Shown here piece after piece: positions 1 through 7,363 of a stretch of DNA of 64,000 nucleotides; within the stretch, counting starts at the first letter, position 1; every line of letters begins with the position of its first letter. The translations under genes and the position numbers were made by a program. The notes below the pieces were generated by a model. The model was not told the origin of the DNA. It saw nothing but the letters and a program-made list of their open reading frames with translations, and searched no databases. This stretch comes from an uncultured Caryophanales bacterium (GTDB lineage: Bacteria > Bacillota_I > Bacilli_A > RF39 > UBA660): the NCBI GenBank assembly GCA_947571655.1, contig CANOYR010000005.1:1-64000 (forward strand). The letters are read 5' to 3'.

Positions 1-55
1 TAAAATCCTGCGAGCTTCAACACTCGTGCCGGTTCAAGTCCGGCCTTAGGCACCA
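1..55 (+). tRNA. tRNA-Leu(UAA), 3' part, cut by window edge
   Basis: The window opens on the anticodon TAA followed by AA and the 3' anticodon stem. A long variable arm (CGAG...CTCG) marks a class II tRNA. The T-arm stem GCCGG/CCGGC, acceptor 3' strand, discriminator A and encoded CCA follow. TAA with a long variable arm fits tRNA-Leu. The 5' half lies outside the window. Confidence 0.88.
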
Positions 56-56
56 C

Positions 57-149
57 GGAGGAATACCCAAGTCTGGTTGAAGGGACCGGTCTTGAAAACC
101 GGGAGGTCGTGTGAGCGGCGCAGGGGTTCGAATCCCTTTTCCTCCGCCA
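57..149 (+). tRNA. tRNA-Ser(UGA)
   Basis: Acceptor arm GGAGGAA pairs with TTCCTCC. The anticodon loop contains TGA (stem ACCGG/CCGGG-like), the variable arm is long (GGTCGTGTGAGCGGC region), the T-loop is TTCGAAT, and CCA is encoded. It is the second gene of a five-tRNA cluster, one base after tRNA-Leu. Confidence 0.95.
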
Positions 150-157
150 CTTTATAT

Positions 158-234
<77 letters not shown>

Positions 235-238
235 TTTT

Positions 239-314
239 GGTCTCGTAGTGCAGGGGTTAACACGTCTGCCTGTCACGCAGAAGATCGCGGGTTCAATTCC
301 CGTCGAGACCGCCA
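239..314 (+). tRNA. tRNA-Asp(GUC)
   Basis: Acceptor GGTCTCG pairs with CGAGACC. The anticodon loop CTGTCAC gives GTC. The T-loop is TTCAATT and CCA is encoded. Confidence 0.95.
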
Positions 315-317
315 TTT

Positions 318-393
318 GGCTTCATAGCTCAGTCGGTAGAGCAAAGGACTGAAAATCCTTGTGTCGCTGGTTCGATTCCCGCTGGAGCCACCA
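318..393 (+). tRNA. tRNA-Phe(GAA)
   Basis: Acceptor GGCTTCA pairs with TGGAGCC. The anticodon stem AAGGA/TCCTT encloses CTGAAAA, giving GAA. CCA is encoded. It is the last tRNA of the first cluster and is followed by a terminator. Confidence 0.95.
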
Positions 394-431
394 GATTGAT
401 AGGAAACTCGAGCTTTTCGAGTAACAATAGT

Positions 432-461
432 AAAACGCACTTGATAAAAGCGCGTTTTTAT
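432..461 (+). terminator. terminator of the tRNA cluster
   Basis: AAAACGC (432-438) pairs with GCGTTTT (452-458), followed by TTTA. It sits about 40 bases after tRNA-Phe. The hairpin loop also holds the -35 box of the promoter listed next. Confidence 0.65.
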
Positions 462-469
462 GTTATTAT
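441..469 (+). promoter_or_regulatory. promoter for putative antisense RNA
   Basis: TTGATA (441-446), 17-base spacer, TATTAT (464-469). It points into the region antisense to the small hydrophobic ORF at 585-668, so it could drive its antitoxin RNA. Start of transcription is expected near 476. Confidence 0.5.
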
Positions 470-475
470 GAATAT

Positions 476-586
476 GTCAAGGAAACTTGCATAAAATAAA
501 AAGGAACATTCAATATGCCGATGTTGAGTGTTGCCATTTAATTGGGTACCACCTAAATCATTGGATGAGTTAGGTGGATTTCTTTT
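476..586 (+). ncRNA. putative antisense antitoxin RNA (type I)
   Basis: Inferred transcript of about 110 bases from the promoter at 441-469 to a hairpin CCACCTAA (549-556) / TTAGGTGG (570-577) followed by ATTTCTTTT. No protein is visible in it. Its whole length lies opposite the 3' untranslated part of the convergent toxin mRNA, the arrangement of TxpA/RatA and BsrG/SR4-type systems in Bacillus. Promoter and terminator are seen; the RNA itself is inferred. Confidence 0.45.
490..532 (-). terminator. terminator of the toxin mRNA
   Basis: Read on the minus strand, AACACTCAA (532-524) pairs with TTGAATGTT (513-505), one G:T pair, loop of 10. A T-rich tail (CCTTTTTATTTT) follows at 504-493. It ends the minus-strand transcript well inside the territory of the plus-strand RNA. 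Confidence 0.55.
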
Positions 587-668
587 ATATTAAAGTTATA
601 AATAGTAATAATACTAATAGGAAGTTAAGAATTACTAGAGATAGAATTAAAAAATCCTTCTTGTTCAT
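585..668 (-). CDS. small hydrophobic peptide, putative type I toxin
   Basis: A 27-codon ORF. It starts MNKKDF and continues as one uninterrupted hydrophobic segment rich in Leu, Ile and Val, ending FITLI: a charged N-terminus plus a single membrane helix and nothing else. The start has a near-perfect ribosome site (GGGAGG, 7 bases upstream) and a promoter 56 bases further up. Length, composition and convergent overlap with a plus-strand RNA match membrane toxins of type I toxin-antitoxin systems. I cannot assign a named family. Alternative: a small membrane regulatory peptide. Confidence 0.6.
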   Translation of the reverse strand: MNKKDFLILSLVILNFLLVLLLFITLI

Positions 669-730
669 TTTATCGCCTCCCTTCTTTAATGAAGATTGGC
701 AATCACCCAACTATTAAATGTTCCAAATAT

Positions 731-759
731 ATCATAGCAAACATTTGTTCTTGACACAA
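731..759 (-). promoter_or_regulatory. promoter of the small toxin-like ORF
   Basis: On the minus strand: TTGTGT (759-754), 17-base spacer, TATGAT (736-731) preceded by TGC, an extended -10 element. It predicts a 5' untranslated region of about 56 bases before the ATG at 668. Confidence 0.55.
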
Positions 760-842
760 TAATTTTATACTAAATTTTGTCAATTTAGAAACACACTTGT
801 ATATTGATATAAACAATATATATAACTAAGGGAGAAATTAAA

Positions 843-1391
843 ATAAATACTGAATTAATTGATGTACTTAATGAAAATGGAGTACTAACAGGTGAAGTTT
901 TACCAAGATGCGAGGTCCATAAAAGAGGGTTGTGGCATAGGGCAATCGCAGTTGCGATTATAAATGAAAAAAACGAAATATTATTACAACAAAGAAGTGA
1001 ACAGGAAGAAAAAAATGCAAGAATGTGGGATATTTCTGTTGCAGGGTATATCTCTGCAGGACAGGATTCTCTATCAGCTGCAGCCCGTGAAATAAATGAA
1101 GAAGTAAGTGTCTTACTTGGATATAGAATTGAAATAAAAGATTTTAGATACATATATTGTTTTAGAAAAGAAGAAAAATATAGAGAAGATTTTATCGAAA
1201 GACAATTTTATGATTTCTTTATTTTAAGAACATCAAAAGTTGATGATAAAACTTTATGTTTCCAAAAGGAAGAAGTACAAGCTGTAAAATTTGTAGATTT
1301 ATCAACAATACAAAAAATGATAGGAAATCAAGAACTTGTTGAGCGACTTGAAATTTATCAAATTTTAATAAATTTTTTATTTAGATTTTAA
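843..1391 (+). CDS. NUDIX hydrolase, Idi/YfcD-like, start codon damaged
   Basis: NUDIX-fold protein of the isopentenyl-diphosphate-isomerase-like group: LIDVLNENGVLTGEVLPR, VHKRGLWHRA, then the NUDIX helix near AAAREINEEV. Family homology clearly begins at 852, upstream of the first ATG (930). The only codon correctly spaced from the ribosome site AGGGAG (830-835) is ATA at 843. The NUDIX box GX5EX7REUXEEXGU is altered: Q replaces the first Glu and S replaces the Gly after EEV. The C-terminus ends in a short AT-rich tail where a tRNA-like remnant begins. Either it starts at a poor codon or it is decaying. Confidence 0.6.
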   Translation: MNTELIDVLNENGVLTGEVLPRCEVHKRGLWHRAIAVAIINEKNEILLQQRSEQEEKNARMWDISVAGYISAGQDSLSAAAREINEEVSVLLGYRIEIKDFRYIYCFRKEEKYREDFIERQFYDFFILRTSKVDDKTLCFQKEEVQAVKFVDLSTIQKMIGNQELVERLEIYQILINFLFRF

Positions 1392-1475
1392 AGTTGTTGA
1401 ATTCCATCCTTTAGGGCACTATTGACGAATCTGTTCGAACTATTAGATATAGAATCAATCGAAAGATTGTTTTTT
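1391..1475 (+). repeat. decayed tRNA 3' half, spacer and terminator (old island edge)
   Basis: This stretch aligns with 43601-43700 (3' half of tRNA-Thr, spacer, terminator). Shared landmarks are a TTGAATTCCAT / TTCAATTCTGT T-arm, GGGCACTATT / CGGCACCATT, AATCTGTTCGAAC / AATCTGTTCTAAC, then a hairpin (CAATC..GATTG) and a run of nine T. It looks like a leftover attachment end of an element related to the one at 43.6 kb. Confidence 0.5.
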
Positions 1476-1514
1476 TTTGTTTTTGGAAAGAAATCATAGG
1501 AAAGGTTGATGTCT

Positions 1515-1690
1515 ATGATTCATGTAATTAAAAAAGAAATTGATATGGAGTAATCTTTAGGGAAACGATTAAAGATTATATGCGATTTTTGTAATACTAT
1601 TCTAACGATTATAAATGGTTATATTCATAGAAAAACCTCTGTTATTTTATGGTTTATATAACATCAGGTCTTTCTTTTTTTATGTCTTCT
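1515..1690 (+). pseudogene. decayed copy of the 91-aa ORF at 43725
   Basis: From ATG 1515 the reading is M-I-H-V-I-K-K-E-I-D-M-E-stop, parallel to M-V-S-I-V-S-K-E-L at 43725. After the stop the same frame continues with IICDFCNTILTIINGYI, matching FICDFCNTKPTIINGCI. A later stop and a frame change destroy the rest. It sits the same distance after the tRNA-like remnant as the intact copy does after tRNA-Thr. Confidence 0.65.
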
Positions 1691-1798
1691 TCTAAATTAT
1701 TTTACACTACTATTATCAAAAATGTTTGACAATTTTTAAATTTTGTGTTATAATATGTGCTCATAAAAGCAAATATATTTGCTTTGAGGGGTGGTTTT

Positions 1799-2593
1799 AT
1801 GAAAAAGAATAAAAATCTATTTATTTTAGTTATTATTGCTTTTCTTTTTATTATCTGTGGGATTTGTACTAGTATTTTTGACGAAAAAGAATTTGTTAAG
1901 GAAAATGTAAAGAAGGAAACAATTTCTAATCTTTCTTATCAGGATATTGATAAAGAAGAAATTACAATAGAATCTGAAACTACTAATGTATTAGGAGAAA
2001 ATGTAGTTCAAGAAGAGGAAAAACAAAAAGTTTCTGAAGAACCTATAAAGGAAAATTATGTTGTTAAATCAGAATCTTTAACAGTAGTTCCAGAAACTGT
2101 ACCTACTGTTAATCAAACTCAACAATCAATTTCATCAATTGTTGTTGATCCATTAGAAACAGTAAAGCAGAATGCCGATGTTTTAGGTACTGTAGGAAGA
2201 CTTTTTCTTCCTTCTGTAGATTTCAATGTTGGAGTATACTCTGCAGATATTTCCGATGGAGGTAATGCTCAAAAAATTGTTGATGATAGAGATAGTGCTG
2301 CTTATTTTCAAATGGGTAATCAAACCGTTATTGCGGATCATAATCATCAAGGATTTCGTAGAATTATTGATATTTCTGTAGGTGATAAAGCTTATTTGAA
2401 AAAGACAGATGGTCAAATTAGTGTTTATAGAATGACTCAAAAGTTTGAAGGTATGAATCTTGGACAAGATTTGACAGATCTAAATGGAAATAGTGTATTT
2501 AATGGGGATGGAAGTCTTATTATGTATACTTGCTATAAAACTCTTGAATATGATAATCATGTTATGGTAACTATATGGCAATTAGAATATTAA
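1799..2593 (+). CDS. sortase-like membrane-anchored protein
   Basis: 264 aa, starting at the ATG after GAGGGGTGG. It has an N-terminal membrane segment (about residues 7-25), then a long acidic low-complexity linker (to about 130), then a sortase-fold domain. Candidate catalytic His is in ADHNHQG and Cys in IMYTCYK. The Arg that normally follows the Cys in sortases is not visible in the last 20 residues, so activity is uncertain. It stands alone upstream of murL with a 96-base gap and no sorting-signal substrate beside it. Confidence 0.65.
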   Translation: MKKNKNLFILVIIAFLFIICGICTSIFDEKEFVKENVKKETISNLSYQDIDKEEITIESETTNVLGENVVQEEEKQKVSEEPIKENYVVKSESLTVVPETVPTVNQTQQSISSIVVDPLETVKQNADVLGTVGRLFLPSVDFNVGVYSADISDGGNAQKIVDDRDSAAYFQMGNQTVIADHNHQGFRRIIDISVGDKAYLKKTDGQISVYRMTQKFEGMNLGQDLTDLNGNSVFNGDGSLIMYTCYKTLEYDNHVMVTIWQLEY

Positions 2594-2689
2594 TTCATTG
2601 AATGAGTTTCAGAACTGTAAGTGATATACAGTTCTTTTTCATTGTATTTTACTTGTATTATGATAATATAATATATAGGAGTGATTCGT

Positions 2690-4042
2690 ATGTTTCAAGA
2701 ATTGCGTAATCAATATAGGGAGTTTATCTATGAATCTTTTCAAGTAGAAGAAACTTCTAAACAATATACTGTAACTTATCATTTCCGTATCAATGAATTA
2801 TCTTTTTTTCCACAGGTTATTGTAGAAAAAGAGCAAATTAAAAATAAGAATATAGATAGGGAGTTCTTAGATTATCTATTTTTTCAATATGGGCTATTTG
2901 ATTTGATGAATTATTACAAATTAACTTGTTCACCTAAAATTATTATTAAACCGATGAAAATTAATGAAGAACAATGTGAATTTTTTAAAAAGATTCTATA
3001 TCATGGGTTGGGGGAATATTTTTATAAAAATGGAATTGATTTAACGTATCAAGATTTTGTAGAATTTGAAGTAGATTCAGAGTGTGAATATTCTAATCAT
3101 ATGATGGATGGTGATTTTTCTGGGAATTTGATTCCAGTTGGTGGTGGAAAAGACTCCGTTGTTACACTAGAATTATTAAAAGATTATCATTCTGATAATA
3201 AAGTATTTATGCTTGAGAGAAATCTATATCCAAAGAATCAGGCGGGATATGATTCAATTCAAGTGGCGGGCTATCAAGAAGAAGATATTGTGATTTTTAA
3301 AAATAATCTGGATTTAGAGTTGCTTGAGTTAAATAAAAAAGGATATTTAAATGGCCATATTCCTTTTTCTGCTTGTTTATCAATGGCCAGTTTTTTGATG
3401 GCGTATTTGACGAATAAAAAATATATTGTATTATCGAATGAGGCAAGTGCGAATGAAGGAAATGTGAAGGGTACTAAGATTAATCATCAATATTCTAAAA
3501 GTTATGAGTATGAGAGAGACTTTAGAGAATATACAAAAAAGTATCTAACAGATAAAATAGAATATTTTAGTCTTCTTCGTTGCCTTAATGAATATGAAAT
3601 CGTTCAGGAATTTATCAAACATAAAGAGTATTTGAGTGTTTTTCGAAGCTGCAATCGTGGAACCAAAGAAAATATTTGGTGTAATCATTGTTCTAAGTGT
3701 TTGTATGTTTATATTATGCTTTATCCACATTTAAAAGAAGAGGAAATGAAACAAGTATTTTCTAATGAAATGTTAGATGATGATTCTTTAAAAGAGATAT
3801 TTCAGGCTTTAGTTTTAGAAGATGTAGATAAACCATTTGAATGTGTTGGTGAAAAATCAGAAATTAACTATTCACTACAAAAGGCTTTGAAATTAAAATC
3901 AGAAAATCTGCCATATTTATTAAAACAGTATAAAGAAAAATATCATCCTTCAATTGTATCTTCTAAAGAAATCGAAAAATATTTTAATAATCAACATTTC
4001 ATTCCTTCAGAATATTTGGAAATTTTAAGGAGAAATTCATGA
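2690..4042 (+). CDS. murL: UDP-MurNAc-L-Ala-L-Glu epimerase (MurL)
   Basis: 450 aa. MurL, described from Xanthomonas oryzae, uses ATP to invert the L-Glu of UDP-MurNAc-L-Ala-L-Glu to D-Glu, replacing the usual glutamate racemase. The protein has an ATP-pyrophosphatase type loop VGGGKDSVVTLELL near residue 152. The conserved middle follows: GYLNGHIPFSA, VLSNEASANEGN and NHQYSKSYEYERDFR. A WCNHCSKC motif lies near residue 335. ATG 2690 follows AGGAG by 8 bases. The stop overlaps the next start (ATGA), so it is translationally coupled to the MurD-like ligase, the partner expected for this pathway. The family call rests on recalled motifs. Confidence 0.85.
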   Translation: MFQELRNQYREFIYESFQVEETSKQYTVTYHFRINELSFFPQVIVEKEQIKNKNIDREFLDYLFFQYGLFDLMNYYKLTCSPKIIIKPMKINEEQCEFFKKILYHGLGEYFYKNGIDLTYQDFVEFEVDSECEYSNHMMDGDFSGNLIPVGGGKDSVVTLELLKDYHSDNKVFMLERNLYPKNQAGYDSIQVAGYQEEDIVIFKNNLDLELLELNKKGYLNGHIPFSACLSMASFLMAYLTNKKYIVLSNEASANEGNVKGTKINHQYSKSYEYERDFREYTKKYLTDKIEYFSLLRCLNEYEIVQEFIKHKEYLSVFRSCNRGTKENIWCNHCSKCLYVYIMLYPHLKEEEMKQVFSNEMLDDDSLKEIFQALVLEDVDKPFECVGEKSEINYSLQKALKLKSENLPYLLKQYKEKYHPSIVSSKEIEKYFNNQHFIPSEYLEILRRNS

Positions 4043-5406
4043 AAAATAAGATCTTTGAAGAGTTAAAAAATAAAAGAGTTTTATTATTAGGTTTTGGAAA
4101 AGAAGGAAGATCTAGTTATAGATTCATTCGAAGTATGGATCAAACAAAGGAAATCGGAATTGCTGATTTTCATCCGATTCAAGACTTTGATTTTTTGAAT
4201 GATTCTTATCTAACTTTTTATATTGGACAAGATTACTTGAAAGCTTGTAATGATTATGATATTATTATCAAAGGTCCTGGTGTCATTATCAAAGATTATT
4301 TGAATGAAGAGATAAAGAATAAAATCACTTGTCAGACGGATTTATTCTTAAAATACTGTTTAAATCAGACCATTGGAATTACTGGAACAAAAGGGAAAAG
4401 TACAACTTCTAGTTTGCTTTATTATATATTACAGAAACTAGAGAAGTCGAGTGTATTAATTGGAAATATTGGAACTCCTGTTTTTGATGTACTAGATGAT
4501 TTAAAAGAGGATACGATTTGTGTATTAGAATTAGGAGTTCATCAATTAGAGTTTATGAAGCATTCTCCAAATATCGCTATTATTTTGAATATTTATGAAG
4601 AGCATTTAGATCATTATCTTTCTATGGATGAATATGTAAATGCCAAAAGAAATATTTATTTACATCAAACTGAGAAAGATATCTTTTTGGCAGGAAATTC
4701 TTCTTATTTAGAATCTTTAGAGGGTATTTGTAGTATAGTATATAAGAATCAAGCGATGAATAAGAATTGTTATTTTCTAGATCAAAATTATTTAACAATT
4801 TATAAAAACGAAAAGAAAATAATAATTCCACGTTCTAAAATTGAAACTACTTTAAAGGGCGAGCATAATCTAACCAATATTTTGACTTGCCTTACTGTAA
4901 CTTGTATCTTGGGGTTTGATTTGGAAAGAGTGGTTCAATCATTGAAGAGTTTTAGGGGGCTACCTCATCGTTTAGAGTATGTAGGTAATTATCAAGAAAT
5001 TTTATTTTATGATGATGCGATTGCCACTAGTATTCCGTCTGTAATATCTGCGATTGATACATTAGAAATTGTTGATACTTTAATTCTAGGGGGTATGGAT
5101 CGAGGACTTGACTATTTACCACTTGTTACTTATTTACAAACGAGTAGTATTCGAAATATATTACTTCTTCCTGAAACCAATCAGAGAATAGAAAAATTAT
5201 TTGAAAACTTAGCATCTCAGTTAAACATCATCTCAGTATTCGATATGGAAGAAGCAGTTTCTCGTAGTTTAGAAGTTACGAAAAAGGGGAAAATTTGTTT
5301 ATTATCTCCTGCTGCGGCTAGTTATAATGTTTATAAAAACTTTGAAGAAAAAGGTAATCATTTTAAGGATTTACTTGAGAAAAGAGGAGAAAAAAATGAC
5401 AGTTGA
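4039..5406 (+). CDS. murD2: UDP-MurNAc-L-alanine--L-glutamate ligase (MurD2-like)
   Basis: 455 aa Mur ligase in the cytoplasm. It has an N-terminal dinucleotide-like domain (LLLGFGKEGRSSYRF), ATP loop GITGTKGKSTT near residue 113-123, central motif LELGVHQLEF, NIYEEHLDHY, and C-terminal HRLEYVG. Ordinary MurD has NDSKATN where this has DDAIATS, and ELSSFQLE where this has ELGVHQLE. Those changes suggest a different amino-acid specificity. Because it is coupled to MurL by an ATGA overlap, I infer that it adds L-Glu rather than D-Glu. An ordinary MurD paralogue is the alternative. Confidence 0.75.
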   Translation: MKNKIFEELKNKRVLLLGFGKEGRSSYRFIRSMDQTKEIGIADFHPIQDFDFLNDSYLTFYIGQDYLKACNDYDIIIKGPGVIIKDYLNEEIKNKITCQTDLFLKYCLNQTIGITGTKGKSTTSSLLYYILQKLEKSSVLIGNIGTPVFDVLDDLKEDTICVLELGVHQLEFMKHSPNIAIILNIYEEHLDHYLSMDEYVNAKRNIYLHQTEKDIFLAGNSSYLESLEGICSIVYKNQAMNKNCYFLDQNYLTIYKNEKKIIIPRSKIETTLKGEHNLTNILTCLTVTCILGFDLERVVQSLKSFRGLPHRLEYVGNYQEILFYDDAIATSIPSVISAIDTLEIVDTLILGGMDRGLDYLPLVTYLQTSSIRNILLLPETNQRIEKLFENLASQLNIISVFDMEEAVSRSLEVTKKGKICLLSPAAASYNVYKNFEEKGNHFKDLLEKRGEKNDS

Positions 5407-5791
5407 AGATCATTTAAATAATATTATTAAAAATCTTGATAAAAAAGGATTCATTGATACAAATAAAATTAGCGATGGAGGTCATACTTTTGACGAATTA
5501 TATAATCATCGTGCAAAACTATTTAGTGTGATTTGTAATTTGCATAAGGAAATTAGCTGGAAATCAAGACTTCATGATGATGGAACAATGTTTGAGGGAT
5601 ATTTCATTGTGGGGATTGAAACAGAAGAGGGACAAGCAACTTATCATTATGGATTAGAACTTTGGGATTTATTTGATGTTGTAGAGTTACCTAGAGCTCC
5701 TAAGTATGATGGACATAATTCAGAGCAAGCGATTGAAAGAATTCAATCTTTAGGAAAGATAAAGACAAAGGGAGGCTATCAAAAACAATAG
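5396..5791 (+). CDS. small conserved WDGH-like protein
   Basis: 131 aa, with no signal peptide or membrane segment. It starts at ATG 5396 after GAGGAG, overlapping the murD2 end by 11 bases. Visible motifs are GHTFDELYNHRAKLF, SWKSRLHDDG, MFEGYFIVGI, TYHYGLELWDLF and, near the C-terminus, APKYDGHNSEQAIERI. The last resembles the WDGH motif of small uncharacterised phage and bacterial proteins. Function unknown. Position at the end of the murL-murD2 transcript may be incidental. Confidence 0.6.
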   Translation: MTVEDHLNNIIKNLDKKGFIDTNKISDGGHTFDELYNHRAKLFSVICNLHKEISWKSRLHDDGTMFEGYFIVGIETEEGQATYHYGLELWDLFDVVELPRAPKYDGHNSEQAIERIQSLGKIKTKGGYQKQ

Positions 5792-5836
5792 TTTTCTTAA
5801 ATTTTAGTTTTGATTTTTAGAAAAGAGGTGTGAAAC

Positions 5837-6457
5837 ATGGCTAGTTCTGTGATTCATATGTGTATTGCGAAAAAGGTAAATGAGAAGTTGAAACTTCCTT
5901 TAAATATGCTTCTTCTTGGCTCTATTGCTCCAGATATTAGTAAGCATATTGGGGAAACTAAAACAAGAAGTCATTTCTTAACAGACGAGAAGGTAGAGGA
6001 TATTTCTCGTTTTTTAGAAAAGTATCAGCCTCAGTTAAATCATCCTTTTATGATGGGATACTTTATTCATCTATATACGGATTTTTTATGGAATAAGTAT
6101 TTTATTAGTGAAATTGTTGAGAATAATACGATTACCTTGTTAAACGGGAGGAAAATTCCAGCCGATCATGAGTTATATAAGAAATTGATTTATAATGACT
6201 ATACGAATTTGAATGTTCAATTATTAGATGAGTATGACTTGGATTTATCCTTATTTTATGAGGAAGCTATATTACCAAAACTAGAAATGGATGAGATTCC
6301 AATTGATAGACTTTCTTTATTAATTGATCATACAGGTGTGATTATTGAAAATACAAAAAAGAGTAAGGAGTACACTTTTAATTTGGGGCAGATAAAAGCA
6401 TTTATAGAAACAACTTCTGATTTAATTTATTTAAAGATTCAAGAATTGGATTATTAA
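5837..6457 (+). CDS. zinc-dependent phospholipase C-like fold protein, unassigned
   Basis: 206 aa, soluble, starting after GAGGTGTGAAAC. Opens MASSVIHMCIAKKV and continues LLGSIAPDISKHIGETKTRSHF, then HPFMMGYFIHLYTDFLW. The spread of His and Asp (SVIH, APD, RSHF, GYFIHLYTD) is like the helical metal-binding proteins annotated as zinc-dependent phospholipase C family. No secretion signal is visible, so an extracellular lipase role is doubtful. Real substrate unknown. Confidence 0.6.
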   Translation: MASSVIHMCIAKKVNEKLKLPLNMLLLGSIAPDISKHIGETKTRSHFLTDEKVEDISRFLEKYQPQLNHPFMMGYFIHLYTDFLWNKYFISEIVENNTITLLNGRKIPADHELYKKLIYNDYTNLNVQLLDEYDLDLSLFYEEAILPKLEMDEIPIDRLSLLIDHTGVIIENTKKSKEYTFNLGQIKAFIETTSDLIYLKIQELDY

Positions 6458-6618
6458 TTTCTTTTTTATTTTGTTACATATATATAATTGGAAGGGAAGT
6501 TCTTATATATATTGATTAAAAAACAAAAAAAGAATTTAAGTTGTTGACTTATATTTATTTTAGTGATAGAATTATAACTGTCTTATGGATTAATAAATAA
6601 GATTTCGGTCGTTACCCT

Positions 6619-6695
6619 GCGCTCGTAGCTCAGTTGGATAGAGTGTTTGGCTACGAACCAAAAGGTCAGGGGTTCGAATCCCTTCGAGCGCACCA
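6619..6695 (+). tRNA. tRNA-Arg(ACG)
   Basis: Acceptor GCGCTCG pairs with CGAGCGC. Anticodon loop CTACGAA gives ACG, normally edited to ICG. T-loop TTCGAAT, CCA encoded. Confidence 0.95.
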
Positions 6696-6698
6696 CTT

Positions 6699-6775
6699 CG
6701 GGAAGTGGCTCAACTTGGTAGAGCACCTGGTTTGGGACCAGGTGGTTGCAGGTTCAAATCCTGTCTTCCCGACCA
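6699..6775 (+). tRNA. tRNA-Pro(UGG)
   Basis: Acceptor CGGGAAG pairs with CTTCCCG. Anticodon stem CCTGG/CCAGG encloses TTTGGGA, giving TGG. CCA encoded. Follows tRNA-Arg by three bases. Confidence 0.95.
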
Positions 6776-6785
6776 TTGAATTTTC

Positions 6786-6815
6786 AACCTTGAATTTTCA
6801 AGGTTTTTATTTTTG
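6786..6815 (+). terminator. terminator after tRNA-Arg/tRNA-Pro
   Basis: AACCTTGA (6786-6793) pairs with TCAAGGTT (6798-6805), followed by TTTATTTTTG. From here to about 7030 the sequence is AT-rich with no supportable gene. Confidence 0.75.
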
Positions 6816-7033
6816 TTACCTAATATTTTTTGATTATTTGTCTTAAATTTATTTAAAATTTTATTTATATTTGATTTTTATGGCTAGTGTGAGTAGAAAT
6901 TGTAAGGATATGTGATTATATAAAGTCTAACTTATAAATTATAGATATTAGAATTCTACTTTATTTTTATAATTTTATTTTTTAATTAGGAAAAATTTAT
7001 TCTTTATAAAAAATACATAAATCTGCTTTTGAT

Positions 7034-7270
7034 TTATGTGTTTTTATTTGAATCATTTTTAACTTTATTTTCGAAGTTTGCTTCTTCCTCTACTAATATG
7101 GCATATTTTTTATAGTAGTGAAGTAACAGTTTTTCCATTTGTGCTAAATATCGTTGATCTTTTTTTCTAGTAAATGAGAATTTTTTTTTAAAAACTTTTA
7201 TTCTTAGTTTTTCAACTTCTTTTTGTAATGGAGTGATGATAATGTCTGAGTACATTTTTATTAATTTCAT
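7034..7270 (-). CDS. small basic protein divergent from Xre regulator
   Basis: 78 aa. Starts MKLIKMYSDIIITPLQKEVEKL and is rich in Lys, Arg and Glu (KVFKKKFSFTRKKDQRY). Probably helical and soluble. The ATG at 7270 follows GAGGAAAT. It is divergent from the Xre gene at 7364 across a short shared control region with a perfect inverted repeat, so the two are probably co-regulated. A truncated copy lies at 7676-7803. I do not recognise a family; a two-gene regulatory or toxin-antitoxin unit is possible but unproven. Confidence 0.5.
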   Translation of the reverse strand: MKLIKMYSDIIITPLQKEVEKLRIKVFKKKFSFTRKKDQRYLAQMEKLLLHYYKKYAILVEEEANFENKVKNDSNKNT

Positions 7271-7296
7271 TTTTTATTTCCTCTGTTTCTTTTGTT

Positions 7297-7315
7297 TTAT
7301 GCGAATACTGCATAA
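7297..7315. promoter_or_regulatory. inverted repeat, candidate Xre operator
   Basis: TTATGC-N7-GCATAA, a perfect 6-base palindrome between the divergent genes, with a further TGCATA half-site about 20 bases on. It is conserved in the second copy at 7832-7850 although the spacer differs by one base, which suggests selection on the palindrome. Confidence 0.5.
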
Positions 7316-7363
7316 AAGTCAATATACGACAAATGCATAATATACAATGTTGTTGGTGATACT

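Noticed and set aside
481-580. GGGTACCACC region as a T-box leader
   Set aside because: The conserved AGGGTGGTACCGCGG core is missing and no synthetase or amino-acid gene follows. The hairpin fits better as the end of an antisense RNA.
785-1153. 122-aa minus-strand ORF over the NUDIX gene
   Set aside because: It is antisense to clear NUDIX homology, has no ribosome site and no protein-like motif.
6634-6846. 70-aa plus-strand ORF across the tRNA-Arg/tRNA-Pro pair
   Set aside because: It reads straight through two well-formed tRNA genes and a terminator; an artefact.
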